From positions 1 through 64,000 of the forward strand of contig CAMBFZ010000013.1 in the NCBI GenBank assembly GCA_945866125.1: 64,000 bases of DNA, given 5' to 3'. Numbering within the stretch: position 1 is the stretch's first letter; every line of letters starts with the position of its first letter. The translations under genes were made by a program, and so were the position numbers. This DNA comes from Bordetella parapertussis (GTDB lineage: Bacteria > Pseudomonadota > Gammaproteobacteria > Burkholderiales > Burkholderiaceae_D). The notes under the pieces are model-generated. The model did no database searches and had not been told where the DNA came from. It worked only from the letters and a program-made list of their open reading frames with translations. Shown here in pieces: positions 23,262-32,435 of this stretch.

Positions 23262-25844
23262 TTAGTTCGTTTTTTTAAAACTAAGCTCTGAACCATCGAC
23301 ATCAATTGCAATGGTGTCTTTCGGACCAAAGCGTCCTTGCAGAATAGCCTTGGAGAGAGGATTTTCGACTTCCTGCTGGATCGCCCGCTTGAGGGGTCGC
23401 GCGCCATATACGGGGTCGTAGCCTGCTTCTGCCAATTTTTTGAGCGCTGCATCGGTGATGGTCATGCCAATATCCATCTTGGCCAGGCGACGTTCCATGA
23501 CTTGCAGCTGGATGCGAGCGATGGAACCGATATGTTTGTCGTCTAGCGAGTGGAAAACAACGATTTCGTCGATACGGTTGATAAACTCAGGCCGAAAATG
23601 TTGACGGACTTCGGCTAATACGGACATTTTGACGAGAGCCGGATCGCTCTCTTCCATGGCCTGTATTTTGTGCGAGCCAAGATTAGACGTCATGACGATG
23701 ACGGTATTTTTAAAATCGACGGTGCGCCCTTGCCCGTCAGTCATGCGTCCATCATCGAGTACTTGCAAGAGGACGTTGAAGACGTCAGGGTGTGCCTTCT
23801 CGATTTCGTCGAGCAAAATGACGCTGTAGGGCTTGCGACGCACGGCCTCAGTGAGGTAGCCGCCTTCTTCGTAGCCAACATAACCGGGCGGCGCGCCGAT
23901 CAAGCGGGCAACGGAATGTTTTTCCATGAATTCGCTCATGTCGAGCCGGATGAGCATGTCTTCTGAGTCAAACAAAAAACTCGCCAATGCTTTGGTGAGC
24001 TCGGTCTTGCCGACACCGGTGGGGCCCAGAAACATGAATGAACCGTAGGGTCGATTTGGATCGCCCAGGCCCGCACGGGAACGACGAATGGCATCGGACA
24101 CGGCAACGATGGCTTCGTGCTGACCGATGACGCGTTTGTGGAGCTCGTCTTCCATCTGTAAGAGCTTTTCACGCTCACCTTGCATCATTTTGGACACGGG
24201 GATGCCTGTGGCACGCGATACGACTTCGGCGATTTCTTCCGCACCAACCTGCGTGCGCAATAACCGTGGCTTGCCAGCAGCGAGCTCGCCTTTGTCGGCA
24301 TGCTTGAGCTTGGCTTCGAGCTCGGGCATGCGACCGTACTGCAGCTCGGACATTTTTTGCCAGTCACCTTTGCGGCGCGCATCTTCCATCTGCAAACGGA
24401 TTTTTTCGATTTCTTCTTTGATGTGCTGACTACCCTGCACTGCTGCTTTTTCGAATTTCCACACTTCTTCGAGGTCGGCGTACTCGCGCTCGAGACGTAA
24501 AATTTCTTCTTCGATCAGGCCTAATCTTTTTTGCGAAGCTTCATCTTTTTCTTTCTTCATCGCTTCGCGTTCGATTTTCAACTGGATCAGACGACGATCG
24601 AGTTTGTCCATGACTTCGGGCTTAGAATCGATTTCAATTTTTATCTTGGAAGCCGCTTCATCAATGAGATCAATGGCTTTGTCAGGCAAGAACCGATCGG
24701 TAATATAGCGATGGGAAAGTTCTGCGGCCGCGACGATGGCAGGGTCGGTGATGTCGACGCCATGATGGACTTCGTATTTTTCCTGTAGTCCGCGCAGAAT
24801 GGCGATAGTGGCTTCGACACTGGGTTCTTCCACCATGATTTTCTGAAAGCGTCGCTCGAGCGCAGCATCTTTTTCGATGTACTTACGGTATTCGTCGAGC
24901 GTGGTGGCACCCACGCAGTGAAGCTCGCCGCGTGCTAACGCGGGCTTTAACATATTGCCGGCATCCATTGCGCCTTCGGCTTTACCGGCACCGACCATGG
25001 TGTGCATCTCATCGATGAAGACGATGGTCTGGCCGGCGTCCTGCGAGAGCTCTTTCAAGACGGCTTTAAGACGCTCTTCAAATTCGCCACGGTATTTTGC
25101 ACCAGCGACCAAGGCAGCCATGTCGAGCGAGAGGACACGTTTATTTTTGAGGCTGTCGGGGACCTCGCCGTTGACAATACGCTGCGCAAGACCTTCCACG
25201 ATGGCGGTCTTGCCAACACCGGGCTCACCGATCAGCACGGGATTATTTTTGGTACGTCGTTGCAGAACCTGGATCGCACGGCGGATTTCGTCGTCACGAC
25301 CAATGACGGGATCAAGTTTACCCAGACGCGCGCGCTCGGTCAGATCGAGGGTGAATTTCTTGAGGGCTTCACGCTGGCCCTCAGCTTCTTGCGAATCGAC
25401 ATGACCGCCACCACGCACCGCTAAAATCGCTGCCTCAAGTGCTTTGCGGGTGAGACCATTTTCACGCGCCAACTTACCGGCTTCGGATTTGTCGTCGGTC
25501 ATTGCCAATAAAATCATTTCGCTGGCAATGAATTGGTCACCCCGTTTTTGCGCTTCTTTGTCGGCGAGATTGAGGACGGCAGCGAGCTCGCGTCCGACCT
25601 GCACTTCACCACCGGTGCCTGTGACTTTGGGTAAGCGATCCATTGCGCTTTTGAGTGCACTGCTGAGACCACCCAAATTGACGCCGGCGCGCTGAAGCAA
25701 TGATCGACTGCCCCCATCTTCCTGACTGAGCAGGGCAATAAGCAGATGAACCGGGTCGATGGTTTGATTATCGTTTCCGACGGCCTGACTTTGGGCGTCA
25801 GAAAGGGCTTCTTGCAGTTTGGTGGTGAGTTTGTCGAGGCGCAT
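23262..25844 (-). CDS. clpB: Disaggregase ClpB
   Basis: ClpB is a hexameric AAA+ chaperone that pulls proteins out of aggregates together with DnaK. The 860-residue product has the N-terminal double Clp-N domain, AAA domain 1 with Walker A GEPGVGKTAIVEGL near residue 206, the long coiled-coil middle domain (about 410-525), and AAA domain 2 with Walker A GPTGVGKTELTKAL near 607. There is no ClpP-binding loop evident. It stands alone on the minus strand; no clear heat-shock promoter was identified. Confidence 0.97.
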   Translation of the reverse strand: MRLDKLTTKLQEALSDAQSQAVGNDNQTIDPVHLLIALLSQEDGGSRSLLQRAGVNLGGLSSALKSAMDRLPKVTGTGGEVQVGRELAAVLNLADKEAQKRGDQFIASEMILLAMTDDKSEAGKLARENGLTRKALEAAILAVRGGGHVDSQEAEGQREALKKFTLDLTERARLGKLDPVIGRDDEIRRAIQVLQRRTKNNPVLIGEPGVGKTAIVEGLAQRIVNGEVPDSLKNKRVLSLDMAALVAGAKYRGEFEERLKAVLKELSQDAGQTIVFIDEMHTMVGAGKAEGAMDAGNMLKPALARGELHCVGATTLDEYRKYIEKDAALERRFQKIMVEEPSVEATIAILRGLQEKYEVHHGVDITDPAIVAAAELSHRYITDRFLPDKAIDLIDEAASKIKIEIDSKPEVMDKLDRRLIQLKIEREAMKKEKDEASQKRLGLIEEEILRLEREYADLEEVWKFEKAAVQGSQHIKEEIEKIRLQMEDARRKGDWQKMSELQYGRMPELEAKLKHADKGELAAGKPRLLRTQVGAEEIAEVVSRATGIPVSKMMQGEREKLLQMEDELHKRVIGQHEAIVAVSDAIRRSRAGLGDPNRPYGSFMFLGPTGVGKTELTKALASFLFDSEDMLIRLDMSEFMEKHSVARLIGAPPGYVGYEEGGYLTEAVRRKPYSVILLDEIEKAHPDVFNVLLQVLDDGRMTDGQGRTVDFKNTVIVMTSNLGSHKIQAMEESDPALVKMSVLAEVRQHFRPEFINRIDEIVVFHSLDDKHIGSIARIQLQVMERRLAKMDIGMTITDAALKKLAEAGYDPVYGARPLKRAIQQEVENPLSKAILQGRFGPKDTIAIDVDGSELSFKKTN

Positions 25845-25900
25845 AGCATTGGCTCCAGTGATGACTGTCTGCAGTCATTATTGGGCTAGGTGCCGTAATT

Positions 25901-26290
25901 TCAAGTTAAGCCGGTGAAGTAGCGCCAGGTAGCCAAACCGGCAATACAGAATGCGACCGATCCAAGCAAGTGCACGCTGGCGTGCGCCAATACCCAACCA
26001 TATTCACCACGCTGTAGCAGCAGCATGGCTTCGGCAGAAAATGTGGAGAAGGTGGTCAGTCCACCGAGAAATCCCGTAACAACCAGCAAGCGCCATTCGG
26101 GTGCCAAGGCCGGCAGGTCTTGAAACACGCCAACAGCGATGCCAATCAAATAACCACCGCCAAGATTGGCGGCCAGTGTGCCCAATGGCAGCGAGCTCAA
26201 CAAGGGGTTGAACCAGAGCGATAAGCCCCAGCGCAACCATGCACCGAGCGTGGCGCCGATGCCGATGGCCAGAAAACTTACTGCGCCCAT
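25901..26290 (-). CDS. crcB: Fluoride channel FluC/CrcB
   Basis: This 129-residue protein with four hydrophobic segments belongs to the Fluc family, which forms dual-topology dimers that let fluoride out of the cell. The conserved GTLAANLGGGYLIG and GFLGGLTTFSTFSAE blocks are present; the latter contains the phenylalanines and sodium site of the pore. The start overlaps the end of moaE by 13 bases. No fluoride riboswitch precedes it, which is expected for an internal gene of a run. Confidence 0.93.
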   Translation of the reverse strand: MGAVSFLAIGIGATLGAWLRWGLSLWFNPLLSSLPLGTLAANLGGGYLIGIAVGVFQDLPALAPEWRLLVVTGFLGGLTTFSTFSAEAMLLLQRGEYGWVLAHASVHLLGSVAFCIAGLATWRYFTGLT

Positions 26291-26730
26291 TTTTGCATGG
26301 CGACGTCATCCGAGACGCGCGCGTCGACCCAGCGCGCGCCCTGCGGGGTTTGTTCTTTTTTCCAAAACGGCGCTTGGATTTTTAGGTAATCGATGATGAA
26401 TTCACAAGCCGCAAAGGCCTCACCCCGATGCGCTGAGGTGACGGCAACGAGGACGATCTGATCCAGTGGCTTTAAGGGCCCAACACGGTGAATAATGAGC
26501 GCATCAAATAAGTCCCAACGTGCACGCGCTTGCGTAACGATGTCCTCTAGCGCCTTCTCGGTCATGCCGGGGTAATGCTCGAGCTCCATTTCGGCGACCT
26601 GCTCACCTTCGTTCAGGTCGCGCACAGTGCCCACGAAACTGACCACTGCGCCGATTTTGGGAAAGCCGGCGCGCAGCTCTGCCATTTCGGTGGTCAAATC
26701 AAAGTCTTCAGTCTGCACGCGCACAGGCAT
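26278..26730 (-). CDS. moaE: Molybdopterin synthase large subunit MoaE
   Basis: MoaE is the catalytic subunit that transfers sulfur from MoaD to make molybdopterin. The 150-residue product contains FVGTVRDLNEG, MELEHYPGMTEKAL, HRVGPL and the C-terminal PFWKKE segment with the catalytic lysine. The ATG at 26730 is chosen because MPVRVQTEDFDL matches the family start; the frame opens 20 codons earlier, inside the moaD end. It follows moaD closely and overlaps crcB. Confidence 0.95.
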   Translation of the reverse strand: MPVRVQTEDFDLTTEMAELRAGFPKIGAVVSFVGTVRDLNEGEQVAEMELEHYPGMTEKALEDIVTQARARWDLFDALIIHRVGPLKPLDQIVLVAVTSAHRGEAFAACEFIIDYLKIQAPFWKKEQTPQGARWVDARVSDDVAMQKWAQ

Positions 26731-26750
26731 GACGCTCTCCGTAATAGGTG

Positions 26751-27008
26751 TTAACCGCCGGTGACAGGCGGGAAGAACGCGAGCTCGCAACCTTCGGAAA
26801 GCGGCGTGCCTGGTTCAGCCATCTGCTGGTTGTAGGCCATGCGCAGCGCACGGCCGTCAGCGAGTGCTTCCGCCCACACGCCGCCGCGCGCGCGCAGATG
26901 CTCGCGCACTTGATTCGCGGTCTTGACGTCGGCGGGCAGCTCAAGTGTCTCTTGCGATGTGCCGACTGCTTCGCGCAGGCTGGCGAAAAATCGTAGGTGT
27001 ATCTGCAT
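26751..27008 (-). CDS. moaD: Molybdopterin synthase small subunit MoaD
   Basis: MoaD is a ubiquitin-like sulfur carrier whose C-terminal Gly-Gly is made into a thiocarboxylate. The 85-residue product starts MQIHLRFFASLREAVG and ends FFPPVTGG, with the required terminal Gly-Gly. The ATG at 27008 lies one base after the moeA stop, so the two are probably coupled. A longer frame in the same phase runs upstream through moeA, but that part is only an out-of-frame reading of moeA. Confidence 0.95.
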   Translation of the reverse strand: MQIHLRFFASLREAVGTSQETLELPADVKTANQVREHLRARGGVWAEALADGRALRMAYNQQMAEPGTPLSEGCELAFFPPVTGG

Positions 27009-27009
27009 G

Positions 27010-28242
27010 CTAGTAAAGTAATTCGTTGAAGGGAATGAATTGGACGATATCACCCGGCGCGATCGTCTGACCCGGCGGATTGTCGACGATGCCATCACCC
27101 CACACGGTGGAGGTGAGTACTGCCGAGCTTTGGTTGGCAAACAATTCGACGCCTTGTTTGGCGTTGAAGCGCACCCGCAAAAATTCATTGCGGCGGTCTG
27201 CTTTGGGCCAGGTGAAATCGGCCCGCACTGCATAACGTCGGGGCGGCAACGGATGCACACCCTGAAGCGCGAGAATAAACGGCCGCACAAACAACAAAAA
27301 TGTGATGAAACTGGATACTGGATTGCCAGGCAATCCGATAAAAAATGCGTCGCTTTTATCCGGCCGATGCACTTCACCAAACGCGAGTGGCTTACCGGGC
27401 TTTAAGGCGATCTGCCACATGTTGAGGCGCCCTTCTGCTTCGACAGCAGGCTTAATATGATCTTCTTCACCGACGGATACACCACCTGAGGTCACGATCA
27501 GGTCATGTCCACTGGCTGCGCGTCGCAGCGCATCGCGGGTGGCCTCAAGCGTGTCCGGTACATTGCCCAGATCGGTAACGTCGCAACCAATTTGCTGCAG
27601 CAAGCCCCGCAGCATGAACCGATTGGAATTGTAGATGGCGCCCGGCTTCAACGGCTCGCCCGGCATGGTTAGTTCGTCGCCGGTAAAAAACACGGCTACC
27701 CTGAGTTTTCGTCGTACTGTAAGTAATGACAAACCAACTGACGCTGCCAATCCGAGTTCTTGTGCACGCAGTCGAGTACCCGCCGGCAAAATCACACTCC
27801 CCGCTTGTATATCTTCGCCCGCACGGCGCACCCATTCACCGGGATGTGGTGCGTGGCGCACTGTGACGGTTGTGCCTGTTTCATCGGCGCTGCATTGCTC
27901 CTGCATGACAACGGCATCGGCACCCGGCGGAATCAATGCGCCCGTAAAGATACGAGCGGCGGTGCCTGAAGATAAAGGCTCGCCAACATGGCCCGCGGGA
28001 ATACGCTGGGAGATAGTGAGGGTTGCGTCACCACTGACGCAGTCTGCAGCACGTACTGCGTAGCCGTCCATCTGCGTGTTGTCCATCGGGGGCACATCAA
28101 TGCGGGATGTCTCTGCGCTGGCCAGCACTCGGCCATTGGCCTCAAGCGTGGAGATAAGCTCAGTACCATCAACAGGACGCGCTGCGGCCAGCAGAAAATC
28201 CAGCGCTTCCTGCACGCTTAACATTGGCTTTTTTATTGTCAT
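27010..28242 (-). CDS. moeA: Molybdopterin molybdenumtransferase MoeA
   Basis: MoeA inserts molybdate into adenylated molybdopterin to finish the cofactor. The 410-residue product has the N-terminal linker domain, then the central MogA-like domain with VTSGGVSVGEEDH near residue 249 and PGKPLAFGE and GLPGNPVSSFI near 290-315, and the C-terminal beta domain. The length is normal. It lies between thrC and moaD-moaE on the same strand. Confidence 0.96.
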   Translation of the reverse strand: MTIKKPMLSVQEALDFLLAAARPVDGTELISTLEANGRVLASAETSRIDVPPMDNTQMDGYAVRAADCVSGDATLTISQRIPAGHVGEPLSSGTAARIFTGALIPPGADAVVMQEQCSADETGTTVTVRHAPHPGEWVRRAGEDIQAGSVILPAGTRLRAQELGLAASVGLSLLTVRRKLRVAVFFTGDELTMPGEPLKPGAIYNSNRFMLRGLLQQIGCDVTDLGNVPDTLEATRDALRRAASGHDLIVTSGGVSVGEEDHIKPAVEAEGRLNMWQIALKPGKPLAFGEVHRPDKSDAFFIGLPGNPVSSFITFLLFVRPFILALQGVHPLPPRRYAVRADFTWPKADRRNEFLRVRFNAKQGVELFANQSSAVLTSTVWGDGIVDNPPGQTIAPGDIVQFIPFNELLY

Positions 28243-28277
28243 TTTTTGCCAGTCACAGTCAGTGATTAAAAACGTTT

Positions 28278-29738
28278 CTACAAACCCGTACGGCGAGCGA
28301 TGTAGTCTTTGATTGCTGCTACATCAGTGCCCATCACGTCAAAGCGCTGCGGCAGTGATTCAATCTGTTCAAAGCCGGCGGGCCGCTCGGCGTCCCGCCC
28401 GAGCGCTTCGCGAATGGTTTCATTAAATTTGGCCGGCAAGGCAGTCTCCAGCACAATCATGGGTACGCCCGCCGTCAGGTATTCACGCGCGACTTTTATT
28501 CCATCAGCGGTGTGCGTGTCGACCATCAAGCCTTGCTGTTCAAATAGATCGCGGATGGTTCGCAAACGGTCCGCGTGCAATGATTTACCCGACACAAATC
28601 CAAAGCGAGACACTTGAGAAAATTCATCGCCATCGCTGCCTGCTGCGCCGGATAGATCAAAACCCCCGCTCTGCTCGACTTTGGCAAATAATGCTTGTAC
28701 CCGATCGGTGTTGCGACCGAGCAGATCAAAGATAAAGCGCTCGAAATTTGATGCTTTGCTGATATCCATGCTCGGACTACTGGTGTGATACGTCTCGGCG
28801 GATTTACGCACGCGATAAATACCGGTGCGGAAAAACTCGTTGAGTACATCGTTTTCATTGGTGGCGACAACGAGCTTGTCGATCGGCAGCCCCATCATGC
28901 GAGCAATATGCCCTGCGCAGATATTGCCAAAGTTACCCGATGGAACAGTGAATGAGACTTTTTGTGTATTGTTGCTAGTCGCAGCAAGATAGCCGCGAAA
29001 GTAATAGACCACTTGCGCAACGACACGCGCCCAATTGATGGAATTGACTGTGCCAATTTTTTGGGCTGCCTTGAAGCTCAGATCATTGGAGACAGCCTTG
29101 ACCATGTCTTGGCAATCGTCGAAGACACCTTCAACGGCGATATTGAAAATATTCGGGTCCTGCAGGCTAAACATTTGCGCGCACTGAAACGCACTCATCT
29201 TCCGGTGCGGCGAGAGCATAAATACGCGGATACCTTTTTTGCCGCGCATCGCATATTCGGCAGCACTACCAGTGTCGCCAGAAGTCGCCCCAAAAATATT
29301 GAGTTCGGCACCTTGCTTGGCAAGCGTGTATTCAAACAAATTACCCAAAAGCTGCATCGCCATGTCTTTAAAGGCAAGCGTTGGGCCATTTGAGAGCGCC
29401 TGAAGGATAAGGGTTTTTCCGGCCTGTTGCTCAATTGTACGCAGCGGCGTAATCGCTTTGGAATCATCTCCTTGGCGGTGGTTGCAGTAAACCTGAGCTG
29501 TATAGGTTTTTGCGGTCAACGCCTGAAGGTCAGCATCTGGAATATCAGTTGAAAATTTCCGCAATACCTCATAGGCAAGCTCCGCATACGAAACGGTGCG
29601 CCAAGCATCCAATTCGAAGGACGTGACTTGAGGATAGCTAAGTGGCAAATAAAGTCCGCCATCCGGCGCCAAGCCGCCTAGCAGGATTTCAGAAAAAGAC
29701 GGTGCGGCAGCATGTCCGCGTGTGGAAACGTATTGCAT
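28278..29738 (-). CDS. thrC: Threonine synthase
   Basis: Threonine synthase converts O-phosphohomoserine to threonine with PLP. The 486-residue product is of the longer class (yeast and proteobacterial type). It begins MQYVSTRG, has the PLP lysine in PTLAFKDMAMQLLG near residue 108, and the phosphate-binding segments ATSGDTGSAAEYA and PSGNFGNICAG. In many relatives it directly follows hom; here a foreign block lies between them. An exact TATAAT 31 bases upstream of its ATG may serve as its own promoter. Confidence 0.96.
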   Translation of the reverse strand: MQYVSTRGHAAAPSFSEILLGGLAPDGGLYLPLSYPQVTSFELDAWRTVSYAELAYEVLRKFSTDIPDADLQALTAKTYTAQVYCNHRQGDDSKAITPLRTIEQQAGKTLILQALSNGPTLAFKDMAMQLLGNLFEYTLAKQGAELNIFGATSGDTGSAAEYAMRGKKGIRVFMLSPHRKMSAFQCAQMFSLQDPNIFNIAVEGVFDDCQDMVKAVSNDLSFKAAQKIGTVNSINWARVVAQVVYYFRGYLAATSNNTQKVSFTVPSGNFGNICAGHIARMMGLPIDKLVVATNENDVLNEFFRTGIYRVRKSAETYHTSSPSMDISKASNFERFIFDLLGRNTDRVQALFAKVEQSGGFDLSGAAGSDGDEFSQVSRFGFVSGKSLHADRLRTIRDLFEQQGLMVDTHTADGIKVAREYLTAGVPMIVLETALPAKFNETIREALGRDAERPAGFEQIESLPQRFDVMGTDVAAIKDYIARRTGL

Positions 29739-30079
29739 TACGGGAAATCCGAGAAAAAAGCACGCGTCATTATAAGGCCGATGTCCCTATAGAGCCCGAC
29801 AAACCCACGGCGCCGCACCCACGATATGCCGATTCCGCATGATTAATGGCAAGTTTGGCATGCAGTTTCGTTTTCAAAAAACAAAGGGCTAATCTGAACT
29901 TGTCAATCCCATGAATTAGGTATTTCTTAACAAATCCTTTTCGTTGCAAGGCTTGGTAAGACCGAAAAACGGACGCATCGACCTTAAAAGCACCGATCAG
30001 CAACAGCAATTCGCTCTCGAATATTGGAAAAAGACCCAATCCCGTCTTGAACATACCGAATCTTTGCACAGGAGTTAAT
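29739..30079. other. Intergenic region between thrC and the sigma-factor gene
   Basis: These 341 bases separate two divergent genes. They contain a TATAAT facing thrC and an AGGAG ribosome site before the sigma gene at 30071. A 112-codon minus-strand frame spans most of the region, but it has no ribosome site, no recognisable domain, and overlaps the sigma gene start, so I do not call it a gene. Confidence 0.6.
29769..29774 (-). promoter_or_regulatory. Possible -10 element for thrC
   Basis: TATAAT on the minus strand lies 31 bases upstream of the thrC start codon. No good -35 hexamer is found at 16-18 bases spacing, so the call rests on the exact -10 match and position only. Confidence 0.4.
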
Positions 30080-30595
30080 ATGCGCGACGTCTGCATTGAT
30101 GATGCCAAAACAGAAATTTTCGAGTACGACCAGACGGAGGCGCTATTCGACCCCCAGGTCGTCGAGGATTCCCCCGAGGACGAGTTACCTACAGAACCCT
30201 CGCCCGTTCGTCAAAGAGCTGTCGAATCCAGCCCGACCGGCGGTGCGGGCGACGATCCTTCGATCCCACCGTTTTTGCTCGATCAGGAAAAACTATTTCG
30301 CGAATTAATTGTCAAACATCAAAAACGCCTATATCGTTTTGTCATAAAGTATATCGATCATCCCGACGACGCCGCAGACATTACGCAGCAAGCATTCGTC
30401 GAAGCGGCCCGTACCATCGCCACCTTCCGTGGCGACTCAAAACTATCGACATGGCTCTTCGGTATAGCGATGAATATGGTCAGAAATTACTTACGAAAAA
30501 TGATTGAACAAGATCTTTACGAGTTGCCCGTCTTATCTTATCAAGAGCTTACGCCGGATATTAATATTCAACCTTTAGCCAGAGTAGAGCTATGA
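30080..30595 (+). CDS. ECF-type sigma factor lacking region 4
   Basis: The 171-residue product carries a clear sigma-70 region 2: LYRFVIKYIDHPDDAADITQ (region 2.1-2.2), then QAFVEAARTIATFRG and LSTWLFGIAMNMVRNYLRK (2.3-2.4), at residues about 80-150. The frame ends roughly 25 residues later at LARVEL, so the region 4 helix-turn-helix that reads the -35 box is missing. Neither of the other frames downstream restores it. The first 70 residues are acidic and Pro-rich and unlike known domains. The ATG at 30080 has AGGAG upstream. It sits beside a STAS protein and type III secretion genes, as with the BtrS regulator of Bordetella. Confidence 0.75.
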   Translation: MRDVCIDDAKTEIFEYDQTEALFDPQVVEDSPEDELPTEPSPVRQRAVESSPTGGAGDDPSIPPFLLDQEKLFRELIVKHQKRLYRFVIKYIDHPDDAADITQQAFVEAARTIATFRGDSKLSTWLFGIAMNMVRNYLRKMIEQDLYELPVLSYQELTPDINIQPLARVEL

Positions 30596-30624
30596 ATCAA
30601 GTTTTTCTATTCACATTTGTACTA

Positions 30625-30999
30625 TCAACTTGGCTCATCGTTGCTTTGATCATTCATCGATGCAACCGCTTGCTCAATATTTTCAAATTCTTCAAGCAGA
30701 GAAAAAAATCCACCTACCTCGAACACCGCTCGAACGCGTTCAGCAAGATCAACTATCGCAATTTGGCCATTTATACTGCGCATTATTTTTACAGCTTCAA
30801 GGATGACACGCAGTCCGTCACTAGAAATTTGGCCCAACGCAGAGAAATCAAAGACTATTTTGGTGGTGCCATCGTCCACCGCAGTCACGATAATTTCACG
30901 CATTTCGTTAGAACTGTTTTTACTGAATTCGCCAACAGGAGATATGACCATCACGCCACTGCGCACTTCTGTATGAATCGGCATATTTTTCTTCATCAT
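30625..30999 (-). CDS. STAS-domain anti-sigma factor antagonist
   Basis: The 124-residue product is a single STAS domain like SpoIIAA, RsbV or Bordetella BtrV, which bind an anti-sigma kinase and free the sigma factor. The segment KIVFDFSALGQISSDGLRVI near residues 48-67 is the conserved strand-loop-helix that holds the phosphorylated serine; the residue after the Ser-Ser pair is Asp, where Ala or Ser is more usual. The gene converges with the sigma gene and is divergent from the sctD-like gene. No partner kinase or phosphatase gene lies beside it. Later in-frame ATGs are possible starts. Confidence 0.8.
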   Translation of the reverse strand: MMKKNMPIHTEVRSGVMVISPVGEFSKNSSNEMREIIVTAVDDGTTKIVFDFSALGQISSDGLRVILEAVKIMRSINGQIAIVDLAERVRAVFEVGGFFSLLEEFENIEQAVASMNDQSNDEPS

Positions 31000-31049
31000 T
31001 GATTTTCGCTTGAATTTTATACCCTCTTCTATCCAGGTAGCGATAAAAA

Positions 31050-32432
31050 ATGTATACCGAACCGTCTTTTGATGACATTAGTGAACAGCTTGAGCTACGT
31101 GTCTTACACGGCCCTCAATCCGGAAGTCGATTATCGATTTCCTCCGGGAAATATATTTTAGGAAAATCTGATGCGTGCGCGATCATTCTGAATGGCCCCC
31201 GTATCGAAGACGAACATGCTCAAATTACCATCGACGATCAGGAAGTCGAGATTTCGGGACTTGAGGGACGTGTATCCGACGCTAAAGGTAACGAGATTGA
31301 CGGTAGTTTATCTCTCCCACTTGGCATGCCGGTCGAATTGGGTGGGGTCTGGATTTCAATTGATCAAATTGATGCCCCGTGGCCAGCGCCAGCTTCTGTG
31401 ACGCCTTTTGCGGCAATTTCACCCGTAGAGATACCAGAGTCAGTCACCTTATCAGAAAGGAGCGATATTAATTCTAGTGTCGGTTCAGTCAGTAAAAATT
31501 TTGGCCGTCGTAGAAAGGCAAAGATTGCCTTGATTATCTCAGTCGCGGTGGTGGGCTTAACCGCGCTCTGCGGATCAGTCTTAGCAGCATGGCTCGTTAA
31601 AGCTGATCAGCCCGTGCCGATCAAACCCAAGGTCGCGATTGTTTCTGCAGTGGCGAATCGCCCAGATCACCTGGAAGATGTTAAAAAATTAGTTTCGGAA
31701 CTGGCAGGAAGTAATACCGTCACGGTACGCGTCGACGCTAAAAACACAATTATTGTAGAAGGTTATGTCGACAATCCGGAACGTGCAAATCGCCTAAGCA
31801 CTGCACTGGATTTATTTTCGCCTGTTCCGATTTCGCATATTTTCATTGAGACCGAAATTTTTGAGAGCGCACGTAATTTTCTTAATGAACGCGTTAATTC
31901 TTCTTCAGCGCGCATCGTTGTTGAAAATTTTTCAAACGGAATTTTGAGTCTTGAGGGTGTGGTGGCATCGCAAAATACAAGGGACGATACGATCGAGTTG
32001 CTGCAAACAAGCATACCCGGAGTCACTAAAGTTGAGTCAATGGTGTTGTTAGCAGAGGAATTACCTTCCATTTTGCAAGAAAAAATTAATTCGGCAGGGC
32101 TGACAAGACGAGTCCAAATTGTAGAGCGAACTCCTGAGTTTATTTTGCGCGGTAATCTGACCGACGAAGAAATGCGACGTTGGGAAAAATTACTGATCCA
32201 GTTTGATTTTGCGTACGGAAAGATGCTGCCTATTAAAGCCAGCTTTGCGTTAATCCAAAAAAAATTGCCTATTGATATTCAAATTATTGTGGGAGGCATT
32301 ACTCCTTTTATTGTGACTGAAAGTGGTCAGCGCGCGACGCGCGGCGGCGATATCGACGGCCACACATTAATTTCGGTAAGAGATGGTGAAGTGATTTTTG
32401 ACGGGGCGGAACGTTTTAAAATTTCAAGGTGA
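31050..32432 (+). CDS. sctD: Type III secretion inner-membrane ring protein, SctD family
   Basis: The 460-residue product has the layout of SctD (YscD/HrpQ). An N-terminal FHA-like cytoplasmic domain (LELRVLHGPQSGSRLSISSG to about residue 115) is followed by a Pro-rich linker, one membrane helix (KIALIISVAVVGLTALCGSV, about 161-180), and a periplasmic part with repeated ring-building domains, for example VRVDAKNTIIVEGYVDNPER and VENFSNGILSLEGVVASQNT. SctD forms the outer ring of the inner-membrane base of the injectisome. It starts the plus-strand group sctD-E-F, and no other base components are visible in the window. Confidence 0.8.
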   Translation: MYTEPSFDDISEQLELRVLHGPQSGSRLSISSGKYILGKSDACAIILNGPRIEDEHAQITIDDQEVEISGLEGRVSDAKGNEIDGSLSLPLGMPVELGGVWISIDQIDAPWPAPASVTPFAAISPVEIPESVTLSERSDINSSVGSVSKNFGRRRKAKIALIISVAVVGLTALCGSVLAAWLVKADQPVPIKPKVAIVSAVANRPDHLEDVKKLVSELAGSNTVTVRVDAKNTIIVEGYVDNPERANRLSTALDLFSPVPISHIFIETEIFESARNFLNERVNSSSARIVVENFSNGILSLEGVVASQNTRDDTIELLQTSIPGVTKVESMVLLAEELPSILQEKINSAGLTRRVQIVERTPEFILRGNLTDEEMRRWEKLLIQFDFAYGKMLPIKASFALIQKKLPIDIQIIVGGITPFIVTESGQRATRGGDIDGHTLISVRDGEVIFDGAERFKISR

Positions 32433-32435
32433 GAA

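Noticed and set aside
26751..27380. 209-codon frame covering moaD
   Set aside because: The upstream 124 codons lie out of frame inside moeA; only the last 85 codons, from the ATG after the moeA stop, are MoaD.
29770..30108. 112-codon minus-strand frame upstream of thrC
   Set aside because: It overlaps the sigma gene start and the thrC -10 site, and has no ribosome site or recognisable domain.
30592..31002. 136-codon plus-strand frame directly after the sigma gene
   Set aside because: It is antisense to the STAS gene and does not contain the missing sigma region 4.
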